In this document: positions 43,891-53,390 of the stretch, in pieces
Layout: each line of letters starts with the position of its first letter
How positions within the stretch are numbered: the first letter of the stretch is position 1
NCBI RefSeq assembly: GCF_000379945.1
Contig: NZ_KB904124.1
Coordinates: 124,001-188,000, forward strand
Direction: 5' to 3'
Length of the DNA: 64,000 nucleotides
Origin: Porphyromonas macacae DSM 20710 = JCM 13914
GTDB taxonomy: Bacteria > Bacteroidota > Bacteroidia > Bacteroidales > Porphyromonadaceae
Notes under the pieces: generated by a model
Told to the model about the DNA's origin: nothing
The model's input: the letters and a program-made list of their open reading frames with translations, nothing else
Database searches by the model: none
Translations under genes and position numbers: made by a program

Positions 43891-44862
43891 ATGAAAAACA
43901 GATTTGCCGGGCCTCTTGGCCTTGTATTCTTGCTGAGTTTGATTTTGGGTGCCGCTCTTTTGACGGGTTGTTCGGGTGGAAAGAAAAAAGTTTCGGATGC
44001 CGGGAATACGGTTCCGGCTCTACGTATCGGGGCTATGAGCTCGATGGATTACCTGCCGTTTGTTGTCGCTCTGGAACAAGGCGTTTACGACTCTTTGGGG
44101 CTTAAACTCGAAATCGTGCCGTTCTTCTCGGCCAACGATCGTGATGCCGCACTGATGGCAGAGCAGATAGACGGCACCGTGACCGATTACACCGGAGCCA
44201 TGATGCAGCATGCGGGAGGGTTGCCCGTTAAAATGGTTATGAAACTGAACGGGCTTTTTTCCATGATGACAGCTCCCGGCAAGGATATCAATTCTTTGGC
44301 CGAACTTAAGGGTAAGCAGATAGCCGTTTCCAACAATACGGTTATCCATTATGTTACCTCGCAGATGCTGGAGCAGGCCGGCCTGATGCCACAAGATATC
44401 GAGATTGTGGATATCAATAAGATACCTCTGCGTCTTGAGATGCTCTCTGCCGGACAGATCGATGCCACGTTGCTTCCCGATCCGTTTGCAACCATGGGCA
44501 CTTCGCTGCACTGTGTGCGTATAGCCGACACGCGCGGTACGGGCAAAATAAACTGTACGGGGTTGATTTTCGATGAAAAAGCCATCGCCGGCAAAACGGA
44601 GTCCATTCGTTTATTGCTGGAGGGGTATAACCGGGGGGTGGATTTCCTGCGTACACATGATAACGAGGCTGTTAAGGATCTTTTGAACCGGTATGTGAAA
44701 ATACCCGAAGCCTTGGTACCGGAGGTGTTGAGACCGGAATATGAGTATGCCGCATTGCCGCAGACGGAAGATCTGCATGCAGCAGCAAAATGGCTGAAAG
44801 AGCGTAAACTCCTTCCGGCAGATTATCAACCGCAAAACCTCATCGACGGCCGTTTCTTCTGA
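43891..44862 (+). CDS. ABC importer substrate-binding lipoprotein (SsuA/NMT1-like)
   Basis: 323 residues with lipobox LLTGC (Cys about 27). The fold follows the SsuA/THI5/NMT1 group: LRIGAMSSMDYLPFVVALEQ, then VYDSLGLKLEIVPF, a DGTVTDYTGAMM loop, ELKGKQIAVSNNTVIHYVTS, PLRLEMLSAGQIDATLLPDP and a C-terminal helical domain. Related proteins bind aliphatic sulfonates, taurine, nitrate/cyanate or thiamine pyrimidine precursors. Here no biosynthetic gene is next to it to decide. It is followed by an ATPase and a permease (25 bp, then a 4-bp overlap). Confidence 0.92.
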   Translation: MKNRFAGPLGLVFLLSLILGAALLTGCSGGKKKVSDAGNTVPALRIGAMSSMDYLPFVVALEQGVYDSLGLKLEIVPFFSANDRDAALMAEQIDGTVTDYTGAMMQHAGGLPVKMVMKLNGLFSMMTAPGKDINSLAELKGKQIAVSNNTVIHYVTSQMLEQAGLMPQDIEIVDINKIPLRLEMLSAGQIDATLLPDPFATMGTSLHCVRIADTRGTGKINCTGLIFDEKAIAGKTESIRLLLEGYNRGVDFLRTHDNEAVKDLLNRYVKIPEALVPEVLRPEYEYAALPQTEDLHAAAKWLKERKLLPADYQPQNLIDGRFF

Positions 44863-44887
44863 TTTTTTTCTCCCGTTTTGCTCGTTT

Positions 44888-45598
44888 ATGCAGGTTCAAG
44901 CCGAACATATTATTGCCTCTTATTTGCGCCCGCAGCCCCATACGGTGCTCCACGACCTCTCTTTTGCCGTAAAAGACCGTGAGGTGGTCGGAGTTACCGG
45001 TCCTTCTGGCTGCGGTAAGTCCACGCTGCTGCATATTCTGGCGGGGCTGCATTCCGATTATTCGGGTACCGTTCTTTTAGACGGTTCCATACCCGATCCG
45101 AAAGTGCATACCATTGCGTTGGTTCAGCAGCAATACGGTCTTTTACCTTGGTTCCCGGTGAAGAAAAACATTCTTCTCCCCTCGAAAATCAGGCATGCGC
45201 AAACAGACTGCGAACTGTTCGACGAAGTTTGCCATGTGATGGAACTTGGCCATCTTTTGGAGCGTTATCCGCATCAGTTGAGCGGAGGTCAGCGTCAGCG
45301 CGTGGCCCTGGCACGCGCTTTCTGTCGCAAGCCCCAGCTGCTCCTGTTGGATGAGGCTTTTTCCGCACTCGATATTGCTACGGCCGAACGTTGCCGAAAA
45401 CTGTTTCGAGAGTTATGGCAGCGTTCTCCTGTCACAACCGTTATGGTCAGCCACAATCCGGAGGAGATAGAACAGCTTTGCTCGCAAACACTGGTGATTG
45501 CCGGCTCTCCGGGACGTATTGTTTCTGTTGTAGACGGGCACATCAAGGCCGGAGAGCTGCGCCGTATATTAACAACATTAGAGGAGGACGAACATTGA
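44888..45598 (+). CDS. ABC importer ATP-binding protein
   Basis: 236 residues of the SsuB/TauB type. Walker A GPSGCGKST (about residues 39-47), Q-loop in VQQQYGLLPWFPV, signature LSGGQRQRVALARA, Walker B LLLLDEAFSALD and the switch His in MVSHNPEE. It powers the binding-protein-dependent uptake together with its neighbours. The stop overlaps the next start by 4 bases, so translation of the permease is coupled. Confidence 0.95.
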   Translation: MQVQAEHIIASYLRPQPHTVLHDLSFAVKDREVVGVTGPSGCGKSTLLHILAGLHSDYSGTVLLDGSIPDPKVHTIALVQQQYGLLPWFPVKKNILLPSKIRHAQTDCELFDEVCHVMELGHLLERYPHQLSGGQRQRVALARAFCRKPQLLLLDEAFSALDIATAERCRKLFRELWQRSPVTTVMVSHNPEEIEQLCSQTLVIAGSPGRIVSVVDGHIKAGELRRILTTLEEDEH

Positions 45599-46347
45599 AG
45601 CACCTGACCAAATCTTTTCTGCGCATGTTTCAGGGAGCCCTGCTGCTTCATGTCATTTGGTTTGTTGCCGCCCTGTTGGTAGATAAACCACTCTTGCCCG
45701 GTCCCGTCACCGTTTACCGGTCAATTGGTACGGTTTGGGAAAAAGGCTTGGCTCTGCATCTGGCTTATAGTATGAGGCGCGTGAGTGTGGCTTTATTGAT
45801 TGCTTTCGGCATCGGTATCAGCATGGCTTTATCCATGTATCGATGGCCTCGCTTTGGCCGGTTGATGAGTTCGTTCGTCTACTTCTCCTATCCCATACCC
45901 AAATTGGCGCTGCTCCCGGTGGTGTTGCTGCTTCTGGGCATGGGGGAGACGCCGAAAATCGTTTTTATCGTCCTGATCATTCTTTTTCAGATTATCATAG
46001 CCCTTCGGGATAGCCTGCGCAGTATCCCGGAAGAGCATTTTACTGCTGTCCGCTCCATGGGAGCTACTTATCGGCAAAAGATACACTATGTCATTTTTCC
46101 TGCTATTCTGCCCGATGCCTTGTCTGCTCTGCGTGTGGCCATCGGTACGGCCATTTCGGTGCTGTTCGTGGCCGAAACCTACGGCACGCGTTATGGAATG
46201 GGCTTTTACATTGTGGACTCATGGATGCGTGTGGATTATGTGGCTATGTATGTGGCTATCGTATTGCTCAGTTTGGGCGGTTTTCTGCTTTTCTGGCTTA
46301 CGGATGTTGTGGAAACATTGGTTTGCCGCTGGAATAAAGACCGTTAA
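45595..46347 (+). CDS. ABC importer permease (SsuC-type)
   Basis: 250 residues. I place the start at the TTG (45595-45597) that overlaps the ATPase stop as TTGA; a later ATG at 45625 is the alternative. About six membrane helices. The EAA loop that docks on the ATPase is EEHFTAVRSMGATYRQKIHY, followed by VIFPAILPDALSALRV. The family's closing part is YGTRYGMGFYIVDSW. Integral inner membrane protein; it completes the three-gene importer. Confidence 0.92.
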   Translation: MKHLTKSFLRMFQGALLLHVIWFVAALLVDKPLLPGPVTVYRSIGTVWEKGLALHLAYSMRRVSVALLIAFGIGISMALSMYRWPRFGRLMSSFVYFSYPIPKLALLPVVLLLLGMGETPKIVFIVLIILFQIIIALRDSLRSIPEEHFTAVRSMGATYRQKIHYVIFPAILPDALSALRVAIGTAISVLFVAETYGTRYGMGFYIVDSWMRVDYVAMYVAIVLLSLGGFLLFWLTDVVETLVCRWNKDR

Positions 46348-48007
46348 GAGAGAGCGTACGAATATAGACGGACTTTTATGTTTACAAAAGAAAGGCAGGT
46401 GCAGCATGCCGGTGAATTCACGCTGTACGCCTGCCGTTTTTTGAAACTGTTCGTATCTCTCAGGGAGATGTTTGTTATAATAGCGTTTTATCAATTCTTT
46501 GATTTTATCGACCAAAGTATCATAGGGTATTTCTCCGTATTTGGAGGCTAAGCCCAATGTGGCTTTGGGCAGAATAACTTTGGCTAAAGGCGATTGTAGA
46601 AAACCGAATCGTTCGTTGATGTTGACGAGCTCTTTTTTGAGGTGAGGATATTGCCGGAAGAGATCGGTCAGTTTGGTATCGGGTGTTAATGCTATTTCCG
46701 TATCGTCCGTGCTGTGGATGGCCGTTTCTTTTTCCGGCCTTTGAGGTTTCTTTTCCCTCTTCTTCCCAGGTTAATAGCGTGCGGGAGCCTTCCTTTTCGT
46801 GAATATGGGTGCAGTTTTGCATCATTTCCAGTACTCCGCGGAAGTTGTTGCCTGCATCCCTTACAGCAACGTAGATGATATAGATGAACAGCCCCGGTTT
46901 ATTGATCCAGAACTCGGCCCTGCTTTGTTCGCCCGTCCTGAATTTCTCGATGATTTCTTCTATCGCATGTACGCTTTTGCGAGGATGACAGTTGCGCACT
47001 TCCCGGCCGATAACTCCTTTGCTGCGAGGAAAGACACGATGCTCGGTATCGCTATAGAACCGTACGATTTCATTTTCATCGACAAAGGAAAGATCTACCG
47101 GCAAATGCTTGAAAATAAGATTGATTTGCTCCAGAGTCAGTTGGCCCTCTGCTACATCTAACACGTCGGTATCCGTTTTGCCGATGCCGTATTTTCCGAG
47201 CAATGCCGCTAAATCTTCGGCCAATCCCGGATGCTCCGGTGAAGAGGCGGCTTCGTTCGCATCGATATAAGGAGGAGGTGTAGGAATCAGGCAGAAACCG
47301 ATTTCGAAATCACCTTTCGAAAGAGAGGCGAATTCGCTTTCGGAGAGCATTTCCAGAGCTGTGGGCAGAAGTATGGTATTTTCTTTGTCGATCAGATCCA
47401 GAAGAATACGCTCCATCTCCGGCTGATTGTTCAGAAATGCTTCCACGGCATTTCTTTTCAGGTTGTCGTGCTGGCCGGTAATCGTATCTCTGACCAGATT
47501 ATCGTATGTCCACATCGTTGTACTCGGCTTGTCGAAACCCTTACGTTCCAGAGCCGAATAGAGTTGGTTTTGTTTGCGTGCCAGATGTGTTTTGAACTGC
47601 TCCAGCTGCTCGTACAGCTCCAGCCATCGTTTTTTGATGAAAGCTGCTCCATAAAGCTCTTTCATCTGTGCCACAAGGGTGCATACGGCATCATTTTCCT
47701 TATAGTAACTGTCGATGGGATGCCCGGCAGGCAACGAGGGACGTTCTGCTTGCAGAAGATCCTTGAAAATTGCTCTCATCTGCTGCATATTCTCCCGGAT
47801 ACACTCATCGTCATTGTCCGTACCGTTGCCCGTTTGTTCGGCATAGGCAATTTCTGCAGGAGTGATGCTTTTTATCTTTTCTCGCAGTCGTTTTGCTGCT
47901 TCTTCGGCGGAGATAAGTCCCTTATCCGACAGTTCTCTGATCTCTCTGATCGTCCTGATTTTCTCTTCGTTAATATCGGAGAGATGGTTTTTCATTTTAT
48001 GTTCCAT
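46219..48007 (-). pseudogene. DUF438 / PAS / DUF1858 protein, frameshifted
   Basis: Frame from 48007: an N-terminal DUF438 region (TIREIRELSDKGLISAEEAA), a long helical middle, then a PAS domain (PVDLSFVDENEIVRFYSDTE; RSKGVIGREVRNCHPRKSVH; FNFRGVLEM-like end). After GSRTLLTWEEEGKETSKAGK the reading turns into nonsense and ends at 46520. The +1 frame instead continues sensibly from there: IALTPDTKLTDLFRQYPHL and FGFLQSPLAKVILPKATLG, a clear DUF1858 domain, open to 46219. Removing one A from the A5 run (46729-46733 on the plus strand) restores one protein. Members are proposed redox or gas sensors. It could be a true lesion, phase variation or a sequencing error. Confidence 0.8.
46394..46442 (+). 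terminator. Terminator of the ABC importer operon
   Basis: GGCAGG..CAGC pairs with GCTG..CCTGCC, followed by GTTTTTT; 47 bp past the permease stop. Confidence 0.75.
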
Positions 48008-48129
48008 AATCGTTGTTGTTTTTATGTTGTTTATTCCGGTATGTCAAAGATAGCATGTGCGAGTAACGTTTAATGTCGCAAAAGAGACATATATCGAAAA
48101 GAGCCAAACAGGTTCGGGTATACGAAAAA

Positions 48130-48166
48130 AGAGAAAGAGAGGACGAAGAACGTCCTCCCTTTCTCT
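48130..48166 (-). terminator. Terminator after prs
   Basis: On the minus strand AGAGAAAGgGAGGACG pairs with CGTCCTCtCTTTCTCT and is followed by TTTTTC; 23 bp past the stop. Confidence 0.88.
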
Positions 48167-48188
48167 TAAGTTCGATATCTCTGCTTCT

Positions 48189-49136
48189 TTAGATGGAGTA
48201 GAGTGAGCTGATGGATTCGTGGTTGCAGACACGGCGGATAGCCTCTGCAAACATATCTGCAACGGAGAGAATGTGTACCTTGGAACTGGTACGTTTCAAG
48301 GGTATGGAGTCTGTGAACAGAATTTCCGTCAGGGCACTTTGCTCAATACGTTCCATAGCCGGGTTGCTCAGTACGGCGTGGCTGGCAAGGGCACGTACGC
48401 TGCGTGCTCCGTTTTCCAGCATCAGGTTGGCTGCTTTGGTAATGGTGCCGGCCGTATCTACGATATCGTCGATAAGCAGAACGTCGCGTCCTTCTACATC
48501 ACCGATAATACGCATCTCTGCCACCTCGTTGGCACGGATGCGGCTCTTGTGGCAGATAACCATGGGTACCCCCAGGAATTTGGCATAGGTGTTGGCACGC
48601 TTGGTTCCGCCCACATCCGGAGTGGCAACGGTCAGCGTTTCGAGAGAAAGGTTCCTGTTAATGTATTCCAGAAAGATGGAAGAGGCATAGAGGTGGTCTA
48701 CGGGCACATTGAAGAATCCTTGAATCTGGTCTGCGTGCAAATCCATGGTAATGAGTCTGGTAATACCGGCACTGCCCAACATATCTGCGATTAACTTAGC
48801 CCCGATGGAAACGCGCGGTTTGTCTTTCCTGTCCTGACGTGCCCATCCGAAGTAGGGGATGACGGCTGTAATGTAGTGTGCAGAAGCGCGTTTGGCTGCA
48901 TCGACCATGAGCAAAAGCTCCATGATATTGTCCGCACTGGGGAAAGTGGATTGAACGAGAAAGACGTCTTTGCCGCGTATGCTGTCTTCGTAAAAGACCG
49001 CAAACTCGCCATCGGCAAAGTGTTCGGTTGTCATGCGTCCCATTTGGCAGCCTAAGCTTTTACAGATTTTTTCTGCCAAAGGTCTTGATTTTTCGCCGGC
49101 AAAAACGGCGTAGTTGTTGCAGTTAGTTGTACTCAT
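48189..49136 (-). CDS. prs: Ribose-phosphate pyrophosphokinase
   Basis: 315 residues. It makes PRPP from ribose-5-phosphate and ATP for nucleotide, histidine and NAD synthesis. Landmarks: FADGEFAVFYEDSIRG, the ATP loop VIPYFGWARQDRKDKPRVSI, MDLHADQIQGFF and the PRPP-binding loop VLLIDDIVDTAGTITKA. Full-length class I enzyme, allosteric hexamer in other species. Single gene with its own terminator. Confidence 0.97.
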   Translation of the reverse strand: MSTTNCNNYAVFAGEKSRPLAEKICKSLGCQMGRMTTEHFADGEFAVFYEDSIRGKDVFLVQSTFPSADNIMELLLMVDAAKRASAHYITAVIPYFGWARQDRKDKPRVSIGAKLIADMLGSAGITRLITMDLHADQIQGFFNVPVDHLYASSIFLEYINRNLSLETLTVATPDVGGTKRANTYAKFLGVPMVICHKSRIRANEVAEMRIIGDVEGRDVLLIDDIVDTAGTITKAANLMLENGARSVRALASHAVLSNPAMERIEQSALTEILFTDSIPLKRTSSKVHILSVADMFAEAIRRVCNHESISSLYSI

Positions 49137-49172
49137 ATCGATTATAAGATTAGCATTCGCCGGAGCAGGAAA

Positions 49173-49202
49173 AAATGTGTTTGGCTTTTGCCAAACACAT
49201 TT
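49173..49202 (-). terminator. Terminator after the GH13 gene
   Basis: AAATGTGTTTGGC / GCCAAACACATTT perfect 13-base stem with a four-base loop; on the minus strand followed by TTTCC. 18 bp past the stop. Confidence 0.88.
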
Positions 49203-49220
49203 ATGATGTAAAGGTAAAAT

Positions 49221-50912
49221 TTATTCCTGTAAAACGAACTTGATAACCTGAACAGAATGCGGTTCCATGGTTAATTCGTACGGAGCCAAAGGGGTCAGGG
49301 TGCAGATCTTGCTTTGCCCGGTAAAAAGATCGGTTTGTTTCATGGCTACATTGGGGGTGAGCTTCATTTTTTCGAACAGTTCCTGCGGCATATTGATGCG
49401 TACAAGGTCTGTGGTCGGAGAGAAGTTGCTGACCACCAAAAGATATTCTCCGGGAATGTGCCTGAAGAAAGCATGATGCTTCTGCGTGTTGAAGCCTGAG
49501 TGGAAAGTGTTGGCATAGCAGAGATCGAAAAACTCTCCTTCGGTAACGGTTCTTTCCTTGCATATCCGGGTGAAGAGCGTGCAATAGAATTCTTGCAGCG
49601 TTTTCTCTTCTTCTGTCAGTTTCTCTGTATTGTAGGCTCCGCCGTTTATCCAGCGTTGCATCTTGTCCAAACTCCAGTAATCGAAGATAGACGTTCGCCC
49701 GTCCATACCGCTGAACCCTTCGGCATCCATACCTCGCTCTCCCAATGTCTGGCCGAAATAGACCATAAAAGGGTTGCTCGCGCACAGAACGGACATGGCC
49801 ACGGCCGGACGCGCTTTAAGACCATCACCCACAATAAAGTCGGATGCCAGTCTCTGTTCATCATGGTTTTCCATGAAGTAAAGCATGTGTTTTTGCAGGT
49901 GGACGTGTGCCTGATAGGCTGTATAGAATTGCATGGAAGGAGTATTGCCCCGCAGTATGTTGCACATGGTATCGTACATGCCCACTTTGTCGTATAAATA
50001 GTCGAAGCCTGCATTGATATAAGTGCTGTAAGCATGCGGATTGTATATTTCTGCCAGAAAGATGATATTTCCATAGCTTTCCTTAATCTGGGGAATAGCC
50101 CAGGCCCAGAATGCGGCAGGTACCATCTCCGCCATATCGCACCGGAAGCCATCGACGTGTTTGGAACCCCAGAAACAAAGAATTTCCAGCATCCGGTGCC
50201 ATGTGTCGGGTATAGGGTCAAAATGCTGCGTTCCGTTGTTCATATAGTCCACGCCGTAGTTCAGCTTCACGGTCTCGTACCAGTCGCTCTCGAAAACTTG
50301 TGCGGTAAAGCGGTCGTTACCCGAAACTTTGGCAGGAAATTCGCTGTAATTGTAGTGTTCTTCTTCTGATCCGAACATAAGCGTAAGCGGCTGCCCCGGA
50401 AGATAGTAGAAATTGTTTTGCGGATCGAAAGCCAGATTGTTGTTGTCATTCTCTCCCAGATCGTGTATATAAGGAGGCTTGACATCCGAGCGATACTGCC
50501 GTGCCACATGATTGGGCACAAAGTCTATAATGATTTTGAGTCTTAATTTGTGTATCCGTTCCACCAGATCATCGAACTCTTCCATACGGTCGTGTACGTC
50601 TTCTGCCAAATCGGGGTCTATGTCGTAGTAGTCTTTTATGGCATACGGAGAGCCGGCACGCCCTTTGACAATGCCGCTGAAGTCAGGCGTAATACCATAC
50701 TTCGAGTAGTTCGTTTTTGTAGCATGTTCAGGAAGGCCGATAAACCAAATATGTGTGTAACCTTGTTTTTTTATTGCTTTTAACGCTTCGTGTGTAAACG
50801 AATTCAGTTTGCCGCACCCGTTGGTTTCTATACTGCCGTGCGGGATGCGTGTACAGTTTCTATTGTCAAAAAGTCTTGGCAAAACTGAGTAAATAATCAT
50901 CTTTTCTTTCAT
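49221..50912 (-). CDS. Cytoplasmic GH13 alpha-amylase-family glycosidase
   Basis: 563 residues without a signal peptide. TIM-barrel landmarks: IIIDFVPNHVAR (region I), HVDGFRCDMAEMVP with nucleophile Asp259 (region II), IIFLAEIYNP with acid/base Glu288 (region III) and FMENHDEQR with Asp351 (region IV). An aromatic-rich insertion lies between residues 165 and 235, and a beta-sandwich C-domain closes the protein. It probably acts on intracellular maltodextrins or glycogen. Exact specificity is not clear. It lies 84 bp upstream of prs and is transcribed alone. Confidence 0.92.
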   Translation of the reverse strand: MKEKMIIYSVLPRLFDNRNCTRIPHGSIETNGCGKLNSFTHEALKAIKKQGYTHIWFIGLPEHATKTNYSKYGITPDFSGIVKGRAGSPYAIKDYYDIDPDLAEDVHDRMEEFDDLVERIHKLRLKIIIDFVPNHVARQYRSDVKPPYIHDLGENDNNNLAFDPQNNFYYLPGQPLTLMFGSEEEHYNYSEFPAKVSGNDRFTAQVFESDWYETVKLNYGVDYMNNGTQHFDPIPDTWHRMLEILCFWGSKHVDGFRCDMAEMVPAAFWAWAIPQIKESYGNIIFLAEIYNPHAYSTYINAGFDYLYDKVGMYDTMCNILRGNTPSMQFYTAYQAHVHLQKHMLYFMENHDEQRLASDFIVGDGLKARPAVAMSVLCASNPFMVYFGQTLGERGMDAEGFSGMDGRTSIFDYWSLDKMQRWINGGAYNTEKLTEEEKTLQEFYCTLFTRICKERTVTEGEFFDLCYANTFHSGFNTQKHHAFFRHIPGEYLLVVSNFSPTTDLVRINMPQELFEKMKLTPNVAMKQTDLFTGQSKICTLTPLAPYELTMEPHSVQVIKFVLQE

Positions 50913-50996
50913 GGCGGTTGTGCTTTAGCTGTTTGTCAATAGTATAATCTTAGATAAGCCCTGTATAACACTACAGAGAAGAGAGGGAATACAGCA

Positions 50997-51782
50997 TCAG
51001 ATCCCGGTGCCCGTTTCAGATCGATGCGCGTTGTAATCATTTATTTTCTCCCGAGCCATTTCGAATCCCTTTTTTACCAATTTGGGAGCCAGACTCAGAT
51101 TAAACATGGGAACGTTCGTTTCAGGATCGATCTCTATCAATATATCGCAGAGCTCTCGATCGGGCCTCGCATTTTGTCCGAAGATAAAACTAAAACTTCG
51201 TTGGGCAATGGCTGAGACCTTTTTTTTGTATTTTCCTTCTATCGGTTCCTGTCCCAAATTAACGCCGATAACGGTACGGCAATCCTCTCTGATGGTGGAT
51301 ACGGGAAAGTTTTTGAACAGTCCTCCATCCACGTAATAGGTGCCGTCTATAACCACAGGGTTGAAAAGAACGGGAATACTGCACGATGCCACCACGATGT
51401 CTACCGTAGGGCCTTCGGAAAAAACCTTACTGCAGCCTTTATCCAGATCGGTCGCCAACACCCTGATGGGTATCTCCAGATCTTCAAGGCGTTTGTGACG
51501 AATGTTTTTACGCAGCATATTGTGGAAGTTGTGTGTACTGAAAAGACCTCCTTGAGGAATTTGGAAGTTGGTCATACCCAAAAAGCCTTTTTTAGTCAGA
51601 AGTTCGGCTATCTCCAGCGGTCTAAAACCGTCTGCATAGAGTACTGCTATCAAGGCTCCGGCACTTGTGCCGGAGATGATTTCGGGAGTATGTGCGATTT
51701 GTTCGAGATAATGCAGTACGCCAATATGTAAGAACCCTTTGGCACTGCCTCCGCTGAGAGCTAAACCTAACGAGTATTGCAT
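50997..51782 (-). CDS. Patatin-like phospholipase family protein
   Basis: 261 residues. Oxyanion loop SGGSAKGF (about 10-17), nucleophile Ser40 in SGTSAGAL and Asp152 in YVDGGLFKN, so the Ser-Asp dyad is intact. No signal peptide, so it should act in the cytoplasm or at the inner face of the membrane, unlike the larger secreted patatins such as PlpD. It begins 5 bp after the CCA-type gene, indicating one transcript. Confidence 0.92.
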   Translation of the reverse strand: MQYSLGLALSGGSAKGFLHIGVLHYLEQIAHTPEIISGTSAGALIAVLYADGFRPLEIAELLTKKGFLGMTNFQIPQGGLFSTHNFHNMLRKNIRHKRLEDLEIPIRVLATDLDKGCSKVFSEGPTVDIVVASCSIPVLFNPVVIDGTYYVDGGLFKNFPVSTIREDCRTVIGVNLGQEPIEGKYKKKVSAIAQRSFSFIFGQNARPDRELCDILIEIDPETNVPMFNLSLAPKLVKKGFEMAREKINDYNAHRSETGTGI

Positions 51783-51786
51783 GACT

Positions 51787-53238
51787 TTACGGTTTGATGG
51801 GTTTAAGTCCTAAGGATGCCGCTTTTTTGAGCATATACTCATAAGCGGCCTCGTATTCATTGGGAATAATGCCGTCCAGAATGGCATCTTTGATGGCGTC
51901 TTTAATACGTCCTACCTCCTCGCACGGAGGCAGATTGAACGTTTTCATGATTTGTTCGCCCATGATCGGAGGCTGGAAGTTGCGTATCCGGTCTTTCTCT
52001 TCGATCTCTTTCAGTTTCTGCCTTACTATGGCGTAGTTATCGAGATAGCGTCTTACTTTATCCGGGTTTTTGCTGGTGATGTCGGCTTCCACCAGCAACA
52101 TCAGGTCGTCTATATCGTCTCCTGCTTCGAAGAGCAGCCGCCGCACAGCCGAGTCCGTAACTCCTTCGTCTACGAGTGCTGCCGGACGCATGTGCAATTC
52201 TACCAGCTTTTCCACATAGTGCATCTTCTGGTCGAGCGGCATTTTGATACGTCTGAAAATTTTGTGCACCATTCTCATACCCACATAATTGTGATTGTGG
52301 AAAGTCCAGCCCAGATTGCGGTCGAATTTTTTCGTACGCGGCTTTCCGATGTCATGCAGCAGGGCACCCCAGAGCAGATACAGATCTTTTTCCTGTCTTT
52401 CGCGTTGAAGAAGCATTTTTGCCAGGTTATCCACCACCTTGTAAGTATGTGTGAGATTGTCCTTGTGTCCGATACCTTCTTTTGTTTCCGCTCCTTTCAA
52501 ATCCAGAAGTTCGGGCAGTATGCGTGCCATAAGCCCTGTTTTTTCAAACAGCTCCAGCCCGATGGACGGGCGTGGCGAAAGCATAATCTTGTTCAGCTCT
52601 GCAATAATGCGCTCTGCACTGACAATATCGATGCGGTGGGCATTTGTTTTGATGGCTTCAAAAACTTCATTGTCCAGCGTAAAGGCCAGTTGTGATGCAA
52701 AGCGGATGGCACGCATCATCCGCAGCGGATCATCGCTGAATGTAATTTCGGGGTCCAATGGGGTGCGAAGGAGTTGATCATCCATATCGGGCAGACCGTC
52801 GAACATGTCGATCAGCTCACCGAAACGACTGCCGTTCAGACAAACCGCCAGGGCATTTATGGTAAAGTCGCGCCGTTCCAGATCGTCTTGCAGCGTTCCG
52901 TCTTCCACCACAGGCTTACGGCTGTCCGAGGAGTAGCTTTCGCGCCTTGCACCTACGAACTCCAGTTCCATTTTATGATATTTCACCTGTGCCGTACCGA
53001 AGCGCTTGAAAACCGACAGACGGGCTGCCTTCCCCAACTTTCCGGCTACGGCCTGTGCCAGATCGATTCCTTTTCCCACAGAAACGATGTCTATATCGTC
53101 CGAAGGCCGGCGGAGAAATATGTCTCTTACATATCCGCCCACCACGTACGCCTCGACCCCTATTTCATCGGCCGATTCCGAAACCAACCGCAATATTTTG
53201 TTGTCTATTCTACTCAGTATAAGTTCTTCGTCAGTCAT
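51787..53238 (-). CDS. CCA tRNA nucleotidyltransferase / poly(A) polymerase family, with HD domain
   Basis: 483 residues. Nucleotidyltransferase head: YVVGGYVRDIFL and the metal pair in SDDIDIV; LEFVGARRESYSSDSRKPVV and DLERRDFTINALAV follow, and the neck DPLRMMRAIRFASQL recognises the base. From about residue 255 comes an HD domain (HTYKVVDNLAK; WGALLHDIGKP). It would add or repair the 3' CCA of tRNA; whether it makes CCA alone or works as a poly(A) polymerase cannot be decided by eye. It heads a two-gene unit with the patatin. Confidence 0.94.
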   Translation of the reverse strand: MTDEELILSRIDNKILRLVSESADEIGVEAYVVGGYVRDIFLRRPSDDIDIVSVGKGIDLAQAVAGKLGKAARLSVFKRFGTAQVKYHKMELEFVGARRESYSSDSRKPVVEDGTLQDDLERRDFTINALAVCLNGSRFGELIDMFDGLPDMDDQLLRTPLDPEITFSDDPLRMMRAIRFASQLAFTLDNEVFEAIKTNAHRIDIVSAERIIAELNKIMLSPRPSIGLELFEKTGLMARILPELLDLKGAETKEGIGHKDNLTHTYKVVDNLAKMLLQRERQEKDLYLLWGALLHDIGKPRTKKFDRNLGWTFHNHNYVGMRMVHKIFRRIKMPLDQKMHYVEKLVELHMRPAALVDEGVTDSAVRRLLFEAGDDIDDLMLLVEADITSKNPDKVRRYLDNYAIVRQKLKEIEEKDRIRNFQPPIMGEQIMKTFNLPPCEEVGRIKDAIKDAILDGIIPNEYEAAYEYMLKKAASLGLKPIKP

Positions 53239-53339
53239 GCAATCTCATTGTAATCGTTCGATATACAAAGGTAATCAAAGAGCCTTTACCCGTGATTTGC
53301 TTGCAGAGAGTCTCGGCTCTTTTCTTACAAGATAGAAAA

Positions 53340-53370
53340 AGCCCTGTAAACATATTGTATTTACAGGGCT
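53340..53370 (-). terminator. Terminator after the PspC gene
   Basis: AGCCCTGTAAA / TTTACAGGGCT perfect stem; on the minus strand followed by TTTTCTATC. 21 bp past the PspC stop. Confidence 0.8.
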
Positions 53371-53390
53371 GAAATGTAAAATAAAAGGAA

